From Dictyobacter arantiisoli (GTDB lineage Bacteria > Chloroflexota > Ktedonobacteria > Ktedonobacterales > Ktedonobacteraceae): 64,000 nucleotides of DNA. The translations under genes were made by a program, and so were the position numbers. The stretch spans positions 1 to 64,000 of the forward strand of contig NZ_BIXY01000017.1 of assembly GCF_008326305.1 (NCBI RefSeq), written 5' to 3'. The notes below the pieces were generated by a model, which was not told the DNA's origin, did no database searches, and was given only the letters and a program-made list of their open reading frames with translations. Position 1 is the stretch's first letter, and the number at the start of each line of letters is the position of its first letter. Below are positions 1-8,763 of the stretch, in pieces.

Positions 1-468
1 GAATGGGGATATGACAAGAAGGTACAGAAGGGTCATGGGAGGCGAGAAGTGCGGGAAATTTGGACCAGTGTCCAGATGAATGAATGGTTCGAGAAAGAGT
101 GGTCTCATATCGCACAAGTGTTTAAGATGCGCCGATGGGTGAAAAAGGGAGAAGAAGAGCGAGAAGAAATTGTCTATGGCGTGACGAATCTTCCGAGAAA
201 GAAGGCAAGTGCCAGGCGCATTTTGGAGTTGAATCAAAAACACTGGTGCATCGAAAACCGTCTGCACTATCGACGTGATGTGACATTAGGAGAAGATGCC
301 TGTCAAGTTCGCATCAAAAACGCACCACAAGCGCTTGCAGCTTTAAATGGAGGAATCTTAGCATTAATGGATTGGTTGAGCGTTTCCAATGTTGCAAAAC
401 AAATGCGTCATTACTGCGCCCAGCCTCATGAAGCTTGCCAATTACTGCTTGACAAGCTTTCACGGTGA
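1..468 (+). CDS. ISAs1-family transposase, C-terminal part (5' end outside window)
   Basis: The reading frame is open from base 1, so this is the C-terminal portion (155 residues visible) of a gene that starts upstream. It carries the C-terminal signature of ISAs1-type DDE transposases: a KGHGRREVR segment followed downstream by HWCIENRLHYRRDVTLGEDA, which in this family holds the last acidic catalytic residue. The protein would catalyse cut-and-paste movement of its own element. The stop at 466-468 is followed by a short tail and a plausible element end near base 491. The visible part has no frameshift or internal stop. Whether the whole transposase is intact cannot be seen. The family call is confident; activity is unknown. 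Confidence 0.88.
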   Translation, partial: EWGYDKKVQKGHGRREVREIWTSVQMNEWFEKEWSHIAQVFKMRRWVKKGEEEREEIVYGVTNLPRKKASARRILELNQKHWCIENRLHYRRDVTLGEDACQVRIKNAPQALAALNGGILALMDWLSVSNVAKQMRHYCAQPHEACQLLLDKLSR

Positions 469-491
469 AACGGGACTACCAAAAAGCCCTG
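1..491 (+). mobile_element. ISAs1-type insertion sequence, right part
   Basis: The transposase gene ends at 468 and the sequence GCCCTG lies at 486-491. ISAs1-family inverted repeats commonly begin with CAGGG, so a right end here would read as its complement. The left end lies outside the window, so neither the second repeat nor a target duplication can be checked. The boundary is an inference. Confidence 0.5.
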
Positions 492-509
492 CTTTTGTGC
501 TGCCAGATC

Positions 510-571
510 TTGAGGATGCATTGCATCTGTGCTATACTATCTCTATGATACCTGCATGTCTGTACAGGTAT
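510..571 (+). promoter_or_regulatory. Promoter and likely ArsR/SmtB operator for the zinc efflux operon
   Basis: TTGAGG (510-515) and TATACT (533-538) are separated by 17 nt, a good sigma70 arrangement. Directly downstream is an interrupted palindrome, ATACCTG (548-554) and CAGGTAT (565-571), centred near the expected transcription start. This is where ArsR/SmtB-family repressors usually bind, and the next gene encodes such a repressor. The promoter is seen in the sequence; the operator role is inferred. Confidence 0.6.
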
Positions 572-590
572 GCGTGAAAGGTAAAAGTCT

Positions 591-1016
591 ATGACTACCA
601 GATCAGTGTCTGCGCAGCCATCTCTGTCTGACCCTGCTATGGATGAGTTATGCCAGGAGCGCGTTATTCACGTTGAACATGTTACGGCAATTCGCCATGC
701 TCTCCTTCAGAATGCTGAAGCCCAGCGTATTGCGACCCTCTTCTCCGTCCTGAGTGATCCCACCCGTTTACAGGTGCTCCACGCTTTATTAATTGCTCCC
801 GGTGGAGAGTTATGCGTGTGCGATCTAGCTACGGGCCTTGGACGTGATGATACGACAATTTCGCATCAATTACGTGTCTTGCGTCAGCATAAAGTGGTTA
901 CCATGCGTAAAGTTGGTCGGGTGGTCTACTATCGACTGGTGGATAATCACATCCGACAATTGTTACATATGGGTATTGACCATAGCAATGAACCGTCAGA
1001 GCAGGAGGTATGCTAA
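591..1016 (+). CDS. ArsR/SmtB-family zinc-responsive transcriptional repressor
   Basis: A 141-residue winged-helix repressor. The SDPTRLQVLHALL segment, the ELCVCDLA segment and the recognition helix TTISHQLRVLRQHKVV are classical for ArsR/SmtB/CadC proteins. The C-terminal helix contains D-x-H-x10-H-x2-E (in VDNHIRQLLHMGIDHSNE), exactly the spacing of the alpha5 Zn(II) site of SmtB and CzrA. That argues for zinc sensing; the CVC of ELCVCDLA could add an alpha3-type site. It is expected to release its operator when zinc binds. The stop codon overlaps the start of the CDF exporter gene by one base, so the pair is translationally coupled and the regulator probably controls its own operon through the palindrome at 548-571. 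ATG 591 is the only reasonable start. Confidence 0.92.
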   Translation: MTTRSVSAQPSLSDPAMDELCQERVIHVEHVTAIRHALLQNAEAQRIATLFSVLSDPTRLQVLHALLIAPGGELCVCDLATGLGRDDTTISHQLRVLRQHKVVTMRKVGRVVYYRLVDNHIRQLLHMGIDHSNEPSEQEVC

Positions 1017-2077
1017 TGAGTGTGGAACACACACATACACATTCGCATTCGCATGCACATTCCGCTCATCATGACCATACGCATGGGATGGCACGCAACA
1101 CATTAAGAACAGCTTTTTTTCTGACCATAGTAATCCTACTGGCAGGTTTACTGGGCGGTATTTTCTCGCATTCGCTGGCCATGCTTTCCGATGCTGGTCA
1201 TACCCTCACGGATCTGTTTGCTCTGGGATTAGCCTGGTTTGCGGCTATACAGTCTGAACGGCCATCAAATGAACGAAAGACGTTTGGTTACCATCGTGTT
1301 GGTATCCTGGTGGCGCTTTTAAATGCGGTGATATTGATTATTATTGCCATTTTGATTGCCTGGGAGGCTATCCAGCGTTTCCAGCATCCAACGCCAGTGC
1401 AACCGCTGATTATGTTCGTGGCAGCGGCAATTGCCATCGTGATCAATCTTTTCATTGGTTTTGGCCTGCAAAAAGACAGCCATAATCTCAATATACGAGC
1501 CGCCTCACTCCATGTTTTTGGGGACGTCGGTGCCTCGGTCGGGGTTATTCTGGGTGGTGTGATTATCCTGTTGACTGGCTGGACCTTTGTTGATCCCTTG
1601 TTGTCAGTTGCGATCGCTCTTTATATAGCCTATGGCGCCTGGGGTATTGTGCGTGAGACGACGGATATCTTGCTGGAGGCTGTACCAAAGGAGATTTCTT
1701 TGGAGCAATTAGTGGGGGATATGAAACAGATTCAAGGCGTCAATGCGGTACATGATCTGCATGTCTGGTGTATTGCCAGTGGAATGTTGACGTTATCCTG
1801 TCATATCTCGACCACCGAGTTATCCGGCGTAGAGAACGCGCGCCTTTTGACAGAGGTTAACTCTTTATTACAAAGCAAGTACAATATCAGCCACGCAACG
1901 ATCCAATGCGAATGTAAAGATCATCAGCAGTCATGCTGCCAGGAGACCAGCCTGTATTGCTGCTTGATTAGCAACAGCAGCGCACACAATCATGACCATG
2001 GTAATCATAATCACGATTACCATGAGCATGAGCAAGTTCTGCTTTCCTCGAGGGAAGAGGGAAATCATTATCACTAA
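1016..2077 (+). CDS. Cation diffusion facilitator (zinc exporter, CzcD/ZitB type)
   Basis: A membrane antiporter of the CDF family (353 residues) expected to export Zn(II), and perhaps Cd or Co, in exchange for protons. It has about six transmembrane segments, the SDAGHTLTD motif (transport-site Asp and His) in the second, a repeated His/Asp site in HVFGDVGASVG, and a cytoplasmic C-terminal domain. The N-terminus (HTHTHSHSHAH) and the C-terminal tail (NHDHGNHNHDYHEHE) are strongly His-rich, typical metal-binding extensions. I chose ATG 1016 rather than ATG 1010: AGGAGG at 1003-1008 is 7 nt from 1016 and only 1 nt from 1010, and 1016 gives a TAATG junction with the repressor. Its metal is inferred from the zinc-type sensor next to it. 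Confidence 0.94.
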   Translation: MSVEHTHTHSHSHAHSAHHDHTHGMARNTLRTAFFLTIVILLAGLLGGIFSHSLAMLSDAGHTLTDLFALGLAWFAAIQSERPSNERKTFGYHRVGILVALLNAVILIIIAILIAWEAIQRFQHPTPVQPLIMFVAAAIAIVINLFIGFGLQKDSHNLNIRAASLHVFGDVGASVGVILGGVIILLTGWTFVDPLLSVAIALYIAYGAWGIVRETTDILLEAVPKEISLEQLVGDMKQIQGVNAVHDLHVWCIASGMLTLSCHISTTELSGVENARLLTEVNSLLQSKYNISHATIQCECKDHQQSCCQETSLYCCLISNSSAHNHDHGNHNHDYHEHEQVLLSSREEGNHYH

Positions 2078-2096
2078 CTTGCCGGCATCAGCTAGT

Positions 2097-2135
2097 GTAG
2101 CCTGTTCATAAGGAATTATGAGCAGGCTACTTTTT
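2097..2135 (+). terminator. Intrinsic terminator of the arsR-CDF operon
   Basis: A 13-bp stem with one G-U pair (2097-2109 with 2118-2130), an 8-nt loop and a T5 run directly after it. It lies between two convergent genes; the T run suits plus-strand transcripts only. Confidence 0.85.
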
Positions 2136-2149
2136 GTGAACGAGGGCGG

Positions 2150-4258
2150 TTATTCTCCGCTATTGCGGAGTTTATAGACTTTGATAGCGACCTGTAAGGT
2201 CAGCCAGTTACCGCGTTCCTGTAAATCAATATCACAGAGCGATTGTAGACGTTCCAGGCGTTGGATAAGCGTATTACGATGGACAAAGAGTTTCTCGGAT
2301 GTCTTGGTCAGGTTCCCCGCGCATTCCAGATATGTTTCGAGGGTATCGAGCAGATCTGTATTTTTGCGTCGATCATAATTGTCAATATGTGCGATTTGAT
2401 CCTGGAAGACATCACGTAAATCATCCATATGCGCAATTTTGTAGAGGTAGCGATACACGCCGAGATCGTTGAAGTGTGTCACAATGGGTGGACGCTTACC
2501 ATCATTCACCTTCGAATCCTGCAAATTTTGTCCCATTTGTAAGGCTTCATTGGCCTCTGCGAAGCCGCGCCGGTAGTCTGCTATATACTGGCAGGTATTG
2601 CCAATACCGATAGATAAGAAGACGTCATACTCATTGCGCATCTGTTGAGCCAGATCCTTCAGCCAGGTTTTTAAGCGTGTACCACTGGGATCTTTGCTGA
2701 GAGGAATAATGCAAGTAATCAGGTTCTCATGTTCGTAGAAGATAGCTCCTGAATAATTATCCTGGATCCGACGGCGGATAATTCCACTCATGCGTTTATA
2801 AGCTGCCTGCAAAGAGGCCCCCTGGGTAAGACCTGTGTTTTCGCTGTTCCCTGCCAACGGAGCGGTGCGTCCACGCTCGATTTTCCCCTGTTTCTGTGTG
2901 GACGTTTCCTCATCCCAACGAGCATCCACATGGGTAATCTCGATCATTACTGCGGCGTGTGGTCGTGTCAGATCGCAACCCAGGAAGTGTGCGCGCTGGC
3001 GCAATGAATCTTCAGAGTCATTGGTGCCTTGAATCAGATCATCAAAGAAGCCCTTGATCAGATTCTTTTGTGCTAACTGATTTACCAGGTAACTATTTTT
3101 GATCGCGATTGCCGCCTGGTTAGCGATAGTTGTCAGGAGGGTTTGATCTTCAGGTGCATAGCGACGGGACTTATTGGAGTAGCAATTAATCAGTCCCAAT
3201 TGTTCGGTACCAGCAATCAGGGGGGCGGATACCAGCGTTCGATACTGATTATCTTTGAGTGGATTCAGGCGTTCAAGGGTATGCTCATTTTCGTAATCAA
3301 GGTCAAGCGATGCGTGGGAGCTATCCTTGTTCAGATTTGCCTCATTAAGCTCGCGGAGACGTTCAAGGGTGGTGCGATCAATATCGATAGCATGGAATTG
3401 CCCGCGATCATTGAGATTGGGAGACGTAGCTCGTACGGTCAGCCGTCTGGCCTGTCGGGAGGATTCCATATCGCGTTCACGGGCCTGATCCATCAGCATA
3501 ATCACACAGAGATCGACCTCCATTAGTTGAACAGTCAGGGTCGCGAGCGAGCGGAGCATATCATCGAGGTACAGGCCTGAACTAATCGTTTGACTTAAGA
3601 CGGACAGCGTTGTTAATGTACTGAGTTTGCGCTGGGTATTTTCATACAACTGCGCATTCTCGATTGCACTGGCAACCAATGATGCTGTGTTACTTATAAA
3701 TAGACGATGCTGATCCGTAAATTCGTGAGGAGCAATGGCCTGTACGGTAATCACCCCGATCAAGTGACGGGTTTTGGTGATGATTGGTACGGTCATAATG
3801 GACTGAAATTTTTCTTCCTCAAGTTCAGGAAAATAACAAAAGCGCGGATCATCGAGTGCCTCATCAGTGAGGAACACTGCTTTGCGGTGAAGCGCAACCC
3901 AACCGGCAATGCCTTCTCCGACCCCCATTGTAATCTTACCTACCAGATGATGGTACTGTTCATTCGTGCTTGCCAGGACAAGCCGTTCCTTGTCTTTATC
4001 ATACAGATAGATGAATGCAATGTGGCAGGAAGTGGCGCGGACGACTGTGTCCACAAGGTGCCGTAACACGTCATCAAGCCTCAGCGTTGAGCCCACGGTG
4101 GAGATAACTTCGTTCAGTAAGGTATTTTCTTGAGTGCGAACCTCGATCTCATTGCGCAACTCGCTGTTCTCACGTTGCAGTTGTTCGAGCGTGAGCTCAG
4201 AATCGGCGGGAGAATAGGGAGGGGGAAGCTGATGATTTGTACTTGCCTTGAAAGACAT
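2150..4258 (-). CDS. GAF-domain PucR/CdaR-family transcriptional regulator
   Basis: A 702-residue regulator. It starts with a short coiled coil (about residues 25-50), then two GAF sensor domains (about 60-205 and 225-400), a CdaR GGDEF-like region (about 430-610) and a PucR-type C-terminal helix-turn-helix with SEKLFVHRNTLIQRLERL. PucR/CdaR proteins usually activate purine or sugar-acid catabolic genes in response to small ligands. I place the start at ATG 4258 because AGGAGG lies 4 nt upstream; a longer frame back to 4405 has no ribosome-binding site and includes non-protein-like sequence. It is divergent from the NCS1 permease and cytosine deaminase genes, which suggests it regulates nucleobase uptake and salvage. 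The ligand is unknown. Confidence 0.85.
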   Translation of the reverse strand: MSFKASTNHQLPPPYSPADSELTLEQLQRENSELRNEIEVRTQENTLLNEVISTVGSTLRLDDVLRHLVDTVVRATSCHIAFIYLYDKDKERLVLASTNEQYHHLVGKITMGVGEGIAGWVALHRKAVFLTDEALDDPRFCYFPELEEEKFQSIMTVPIITKTRHLIGVITVQAIAPHEFTDQHRLFISNTASLVASAIENAQLYENTQRKLSTLTTLSVLSQTISSGLYLDDMLRSLATLTVQLMEVDLCVIMLMDQARERDMESSRQARRLTVRATSPNLNDRGQFHAIDIDRTTLERLRELNEANLNKDSSHASLDLDYENEHTLERLNPLKDNQYRTLVSAPLIAGTEQLGLINCYSNKSRRYAPEDQTLLTTIANQAAIAIKNSYLVNQLAQKNLIKGFFDDLIQGTNDSEDSLRQRAHFLGCDLTRPHAAVMIEITHVDARWDEETSTQKQGKIERGRTAPLAGNSENTGLTQGASLQAAYKRMSGIIRRRIQDNYSGAIFYEHENLITCIIPLSKDPSGTRLKTWLKDLAQQMRNEYDVFLSIGIGNTCQYIADYRRGFAEANEALQMGQNLQDSKVNDGKRPPIVTHFNDLGVYRYLYKIAHMDDLRDVFQDQIAHIDNYDRRKNTDLLDTLETYLECAGNLTKTSEKLFVHRNTLIQRLERLQSLCDIDLQERGNWLTLQVAIKVYKLRNSGE

Positions 4259-4384
4259 ACAACCTCCTGATCTGACAAATGATAGCACAGGTGTGCGTCT
4301 GTCACCACTGCTGCAATCATTGGAACCGTGGTTGTTGTAGAAGCCTCGAACCCTGTGAACAAAATAGTACTCTAATGTGTTGAT

Positions 4385-4430
4385 GGGCGACCAATGGTGC
4401 ATCACTGGAGCGTTACACCATTGGTCGCCC
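4385..4430. promoter_or_regulatory. Perfect 15-bp inverted repeat upstream of the pucR-type gene
   Basis: GGGCGACCAATGGTG at 4385-4399 is exactly complementary to 4416-4430, with a 16-nt spacer. No T run follows on either strand, so it is not an intrinsic terminator. It sits 127 nt upstream of the regulator start in the 640-bp divergent region, a good position for a regulator binding site or a transcript hairpin. Confidence 0.6.
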
Positions 4431-4760
4431 GATACAGGTTAGCTTCATATGGATACTCCGTCCATAACTATATATGAGCCATTGTACCCATTTTCTGGCG
4501 CTACGTCTAGAGTTTACACTGTTTTCTTACAAATTTGCTCAAAAATTGATGACAGCATAAATTTACTCTTCTGTGTCAATGTGAATTTCCCTATATCTCT
4601 ATGTGTTTTTCTCCTGTTGATATCTCCACATGGAGGTACAATTCATGCTACGTGCCGTTTATAGGTAATTGAAGGAATAATTGTATGAACTATCTATTTT
4701 CCTTGCATTTTTATGGTGGAGGTTTTTGCTATAGCTGCAAATTGAAAAGTTATTGATGAG

Positions 4761-4830
4761 TTGACAAGACATAATCATTGCCTGTTATAATTGGGTAAGA
4801 GATCCCACATATTTGTGTACAGCGCTGTAC
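4761..4830 (+). promoter_or_regulatory. Promoter of the NCS1 permease gene with a downstream palindrome
   Basis: TTGACA (4761-4766) and TATAAT (4786-4791) match both consensus boxes; the 19-nt spacer is longer than ideal. About 20 nt past the expected start site is a perfect 14-bp palindrome, GTACAGCGCTGTAC (4817-4830), a plausible operator. The rest of the 4259-4896 gap holds only this and the 15-bp inverted repeat at 4385-4430. Confidence 0.55.
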
Positions 4831-4896
4831 GTATTTTTTGTATGGCGTTTTTTCTATGTTGCCCCTAATTTTTTCATCCTTAAAGGAGATACTTCC

Positions 4897-6288
4897 TTGG
4901 CTACTGATACCATTGAGAATGCCATTGCCGAAAGTGGCATTGAAACACGCGGTATTGAGCGTGTTGCTCCCAATGCCCGCACGCACATGCGTATTTTTGA
5001 CAATTTTACGATGTGGCTGTCGGCAAATCTGGTTCTTTCTACCGTTGCCCTGGGCACATTAGCTGTGCCTATATTTGGGCTTGGTTTCTGGCAAAGCGTC
5101 GCAATTATCATTATTTTTAACATCCTGGGAGTCTTGCCCGTTGCATTCTTCGCAACCCTTGGACCCAAGCTCGGCCTCCGTCAGATGACCATCACTCGTT
5201 TCTCATTTGGCTGGTGGGGAACCGTGATTATGGCGTTTTTCAACATCGCGGCATGTATTGGTTGGTCAGCAGTTAATGTAATTGTAGGTGCGCAACTGGT
5301 ACAAGCTTTGAGCAATGGTGCCGTGCCCAGTTGGGTTGGCATTATTGTCATCGCGATTTTGACAACGATTGTAAGTATTTATGGATATAAATATGTGCAT
5401 CGCTATGAGCGTTTTGCCTGGATTCCCATGGCGATTATTTTTGCGCTGATGATCGTACTGGCTGCCCCCCATACCGTAATTGTACCTGCACCTGTCTTTA
5501 GCCTGGGGACATTCGCAGCGATGATCTCTTACGGTGGCGCGATTTATGGCTTTGCTACCGGTTGGAGTTCTTATGCGGCTGACTACAACGTTAACCAGCC
5601 TGAAGATACCTCCGCCAGTCGCGTGTTCTGGTTAACCTTCCTGGGTGTAACCATTCCCTGTGTGATCCTGGAAGTTCTCGGCTTAGCCGTTTCGACCGTG
5701 GTTGCCTACAATCCCAAAGGGGCTTCAACGGGTGATACGCTCTCTCTGGTCTTAAAGCCTCTGGGCGGTGTTGGTACCTTTATTATGATTTTACTGGCGC
5801 TGAGTGTCATTGCGAATAATATTCCGAATGACTACAGCCTGGGCCTCACGATGCAGGTATTGGGGAAGCCCTTTCAGAAGATCAACCGTGCCGTCTGGAC
5901 ATTGATCGGGGCTGTGATCTACATCCTCATTGCTATTCCTTCGTCAGCAAACTTTAGTGGAACACTGGATAATTTCTTACTACTGATCGCTTACTGGCTG
6001 GCACCCTGGTCCATTATCCTGATCCTGGAGCATTTCCGCTTCCGCCGCGGTAAATACAACGTTGAAGATTGGAATACACGCAGCAAATTACCACTTGGTT
6101 GGGCGGCGATGATCGCAATGTTGCTGGGTCTGGTCGGGGTCTATTTTGGGGCTTCACAGACATTGTTCACCGGCCCTCTCGCCAAAGCATTAGATGGCAT
6201 GGATCTTGGCCTGGAGCTGGGTGTTGTGGTAGCTGCGATTGTCTATCTCATCCTTCGTCCGATTGAGTTAAAGCGCAGTGCTCGTTAA
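4897..6288 (+). CDS. NCS1-family nucleobase:cation symporter (cytosine/purine permease)
   Basis: A 463-residue integral membrane protein with about 12 transmembrane segments, resembling CodB and other purine-cytosine permeases. Recognisable stretches are the N-terminal GIERVAPNARTH...NFTMWLSANL block and the GWSSYAADYNVNQP motif in the middle; NCS1 carriers import cytosine, purines, allantoin or similar compounds with Na+ or H+. I chose TTG 4897 because AAAGGAG (4882-4888) lies 8 nt upstream; the frame stays open back to ATG 4813 without a ribosome-binding site. A cytosine-deaminase-type gene follows 143 nt downstream, across a terminator hairpin, which supports cytosine or a related base as substrate. 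It is divergent from the PucR-type regulator. Confidence 0.9.
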   Translation: MATDTIENAIAESGIETRGIERVAPNARTHMRIFDNFTMWLSANLVLSTVALGTLAVPIFGLGFWQSVAIIIIFNILGVLPVAFFATLGPKLGLRQMTITRFSFGWWGTVIMAFFNIAACIGWSAVNVIVGAQLVQALSNGAVPSWVGIIVIAILTTIVSIYGYKYVHRYERFAWIPMAIIFALMIVLAAPHTVIVPAPVFSLGTFAAMISYGGAIYGFATGWSSYAADYNVNQPEDTSASRVFWLTFLGVTIPCVILEVLGLAVSTVVAYNPKGASTGDTLSLVLKPLGGVGTFIMILLALSVIANNIPNDYSLGLTMQVLGKPFQKINRAVWTLIGAVIYILIAIPSSANFSGTLDNFLLLIAYWLAPWSIILILEHFRFRRGKYNVEDWNTRSKLPLGWAAMIAMLLGLVGVYFGASQTLFTGPLAKALDGMDLGLELGVVVAAIVYLILRPIELKRSAR

Positions 6289-6341
6289 TCCTATTCCCTC
6301 GACACTGCTTGCTTGAGCCACTCCTAATTCGGTTACTATAG

Positions 6342-6376
6342 AGAGGTCTCCCTGGTTTCGGGGATACCTCTTTTTT
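6342..6376 (+). terminator. Intrinsic terminator between permease and deaminase genes
   Basis: AGAGGT (6342-6347) pairs with ACCTCT (6366-6371), with an inner TCCC/GGGA stem, followed by five further T residues. The hairpin would end or reduce readthrough from the permease gene, so the deaminase gene may have its own promoter or lower expression. Confidence 0.8.
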
Positions 6377-6431
6377 AGGTCTGCCAGTTATCAGCTTGCG
6401 CTGGTTACCTGGGTCAAGAAAGGATTAAATT

Positions 6432-7733
6432 ATGTCGTATGATGTGCTGATTCGTCATGCTCGTTTGCATCGTCAGTCAGAACTGGTGGATATTGCTATT
6501 CAGGATGGAATGTTCAGCCGGATTGGGCAAGATTTATCGGCTTTATCCGCCACGCGCGTGATTGATGCCGAGGGGCGGCTCGTTTCTCCTCCCTTTATTG
6601 ATGGACATGTTCATCTGGATGCTGTTTTGACTGTTGGTCAGCCACGCTATAACTCGTCTGGTACATTGCTTGAGGGAATTCAAATCTGGGGTGAGCGCAA
6701 GCCGAGCCTCTCACGTGAGGATGTCAAGCGACGCGTGCTGGAAGAGATTCAGTGGGAGGTGGCACAGGGGACCCTGCATATCCGCAGTCATGTAGATGTA
6801 TGCGATCCCAACCTGACCGCCTTGCGGGCGCTGCTTGAGGTGCGCGAAGAGGTGCATGATATCTGTGATCTCCAACTGGTGGCTTTCCCACAAGATGGTA
6901 TTCTTTCCTTCCCCAATGGACGCGAATTGATGCGTAAAGCGATGGAGTTGGGATGTGACGTTGTGGGGGGCATTCCCCACCATGAGTGGACACGAGATAT
7001 GGGTGTGGAGGATGTTCACTATGCTTTTTCGCTGGCAAAGGAATTTAACTGCGATATCGATTGTCATTGCGATGAGACCGATGATCCTCTTTCTCGCTTT
7101 ACAGAGATCATGGCCGCCGATACGATTGAGCAGGGCTGGCAGGGACGTGTCACGGGAAGCCATTGTACCGCCATGGGCTCTTATAATGATGCCTATGCAT
7201 TTAAGCTCATCGGCCTTCTGGCGCGCGCGCAGATGAATGTTATCGCTAATCCTTTTGATAACGTTGTCCTGCAAGGGCGTTTTGATACGTATCCCAAGCG
7301 CCGTGGCGTGACGCGCGTCAAAGAATTGTTGGCTGCAGGTGTCAATGTGGCGTTGGGACATGATTCGATTATGGACCCCTGGTTCCCGCTGGGACGCGGT
7401 GATATGTTAGCGGCGGCACAACTGGCCCTTTACCTCTGCCATATGAGCGGATATGAAGAGATAGATGCCGTTTTCAATCTGATTACCACCAACGCGGCAC
7501 GGGCCTTACGCATTCAGGATCGCTATGGTATTGAGGAAGGGAAGCCAGCCGATTTCCTGATCCTGGATGCACCAAATGCCTTTGAGGCATTACGTCTCCT
7601 CCCGGCTCGCTTACATGTCTTTAAACACGGACGAGAGGTGGCCACAACAACGTCTGCACGAAGTGTACTGCACCGGGAACATAACAGTGCTGAACAGGTT
7701 GTGACTTTCTGTCCTCAAACACAAGCAGATTAA
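6432..7733 (+). CDS. codA: Cytosine deaminase-type amidohydrolase
   Basis: A 433-residue metal-dependent hydrolase of the CodA branch of the amidohydrolase superfamily. Metal ligands are visible where CodA has them: DGHVHLD (His59, His61), IDCHCDETDD (the HCDE motif near residue 210) and GHDSIMDPWFPLG with its Asp near residue 313. The typical reaction is hydrolytic deamination of cytosine to uracil plus ammonia; relatives act on isocytosine, 5-methylcytosine or creatinine-like rings, so the exact substrate is open. The length matches E. coli CodA closely. AAAGGA lies just upstream of ATG 6432. Its place behind an NCS1 permease makes an uptake-and-deaminate salvage pair probable. Confidence 0.88.
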   Translation: MSYDVLIRHARLHRQSELVDIAIQDGMFSRIGQDLSALSATRVIDAEGRLVSPPFIDGHVHLDAVLTVGQPRYNSSGTLLEGIQIWGERKPSLSREDVKRRVLEEIQWEVAQGTLHIRSHVDVCDPNLTALRALLEVREEVHDICDLQLVAFPQDGILSFPNGRELMRKAMELGCDVVGGIPHHEWTRDMGVEDVHYAFSLAKEFNCDIDCHCDETDDPLSRFTEIMAADTIEQGWQGRVTGSHCTAMGSYNDAYAFKLIGLLARAQMNVIANPFDNVVLQGRFDTYPKRRGVTRVKELLAAGVNVALGHDSIMDPWFPLGRGDMLAAAQLALYLCHMSGYEEIDAVFNLITTNAARALRIQDRYGIEEGKPADFLILDAPNAFEALRLLPARLHVFKHGREVATTTSARSVLHREHNSAEQVVTFCPQTQAD

Positions 7734-7747
7734 CTGTGCTGACTATC

Positions 7748-8455
7748 TCAGACAATATTGATCGCACGGCCAATTAAAATGGTAAGGATTGTCATGGCGA
7801 TGATTGCTTCAATCATCATCAAGCATTTAGCAGGCCTGGTCAGCGGATAAGTGTCGGTGGGGCTGAGTGCTGTTGCCCCTGTGAAGGCTAAAAAAAGATA
7901 GTCCACAAAGTGCGGTGCCCAGCCCCAGCTATTGCCATCTATCTGTTGTGGAAAGAGAAAATCGCTGGCTTGATGTCCAGCCTGAAAACGCTTGTGAGGA
8001 CCATCTCCATCAATCTCCCAATACCAGAGTGCAAATACCAGGATATTGCAGAGATAGAGCAATGTCCCTGTACGTAATAAGCCAATCGCTTGTATCCCCT
8101 GTTGCCTCTGAGGTAGTGTGACGACCAACAGCACAATGCCTGAGATAAGCGAGACGGTGATAATGCCTAAGAGCACAAATGCCAGGATACGGTTGGTGCG
8201 TATCGAAAAGGGATGATTCAGCCAGTAGGCAATGGTTCCAGGTAAAATTATAATAAGTTCGATCACCAGGAGTATCCAACTGGGACCCACGGTAATCCAC
8301 TCCGGCAAAATCGCATAGAGTGCACCAAAGAGCAAGGCTGCTATCGTTGAAATCCATAAGGGCGCAACTCCTGCATTTTTAGGGCGTTTTCCTGTGGGTG
8401 AGAGGGTAGGAGGCTTTAATGGCAATTTATCAGTCTGCCCCATATTCTGTTCCAT
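7748..8455 (-). CDS. DUF1345 family integral membrane protein
   Basis: A membrane protein of about 235 residues with five to six hydrophobic segments. It matches the DUF1345 pattern: a YWEIDGDGP motif, then DFLFPQQ, the strongly conserved FVDYLFLAFTGATALSPTDT segment, and a last helix with MMIEAIIAMTILTILIGRA. The function of DUF1345 is not established. Upstream of ATG 8455 the frame stays open to a TTG at 8485 with no convincing ribosome-binding site, so the start is uncertain by about ten residues. It converges on the deaminase gene with only 14 nt between stops and is probably unrelated to it. Confidence 0.8.
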   Translation of the reverse strand: MEQNMGQTDKLPLKPPTLSPTGKRPKNAGVAPLWISTIAALLFGALYAILPEWITVGPSWILLVIELIIILPGTIAYWLNHPFSIRTNRILAFVLLGIITVSLISGIVLLVVTLPQRQQGIQAIGLLRTGTLLYLCNILVFALWYWEIDGDGPHKRFQAGHQASDFLFPQQIDGNSWGWAPHFVDYLFLAFTGATALSPTDTYPLTRPAKCLMMIEAIIAMTILTILIGRAINIV

Positions 8456-8612
8456 ATTTTCAAAAACTTTCGTCACAGTTATCAATCAGTGAAATAGACT
8501 ATTAGCATAATATAAGTGTCAATGCAAAGCAACGATCCTATTCTCATGAAATTGGGAGCAATTTCATGGTTCAGGGCGCTCCGTTAGGAGCATGGGCTAT
8601 TTGGGTGAGAAT

Positions 8613-8763
8613 GTGTCAGCCTCCCAATACCATTGGGATTTTGCTGCTCACTTGCTGTCAAGCTTTATTTGAAGGGCAGGGGTGCAGGGAATTGCATCCC
8701 ATAGAGGTAAGCTGAGGATACGTGTAAAATCCTATCATAAAGTAATTTGTTATATTGCAGAGA
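8613..8763 (+). repeat. Dispersed repeat, copy 1 (59-bp exact core)
   Basis: Bases 8705-8763 are identical, in inverted orientation, to 16127-16185 (59 of 59 by eye). A second shared block of 13 bp, GTGTCAGCCTCCC (8613-8625), matches the complement of 16409-16421. The two blocks are 79 nt apart here and 223 nt apart in the other copy, so both copies share their ends but not their interior, as expected for a non-autonomous mobile element or its relics. Confidence 0.75.

Noticed and set aside
1-2077. Composite transposon carrying the zinc efflux genes
   Set aside because: Only one insertion sequence end is seen and no second copy lies on the other side within the window.
4450-4760. Possible riboswitch upstream of the permease gene
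   Set aside because: The region lies upstream of the predicted transcription start, and no known purine or pyrimidine aptamer pattern was recognised.
6711-7361. A 216-codon minus-strand frame inside the cytosine deaminase gene
   Set aside because: It is fully antisense to a well-supported enzyme gene and matches no family.
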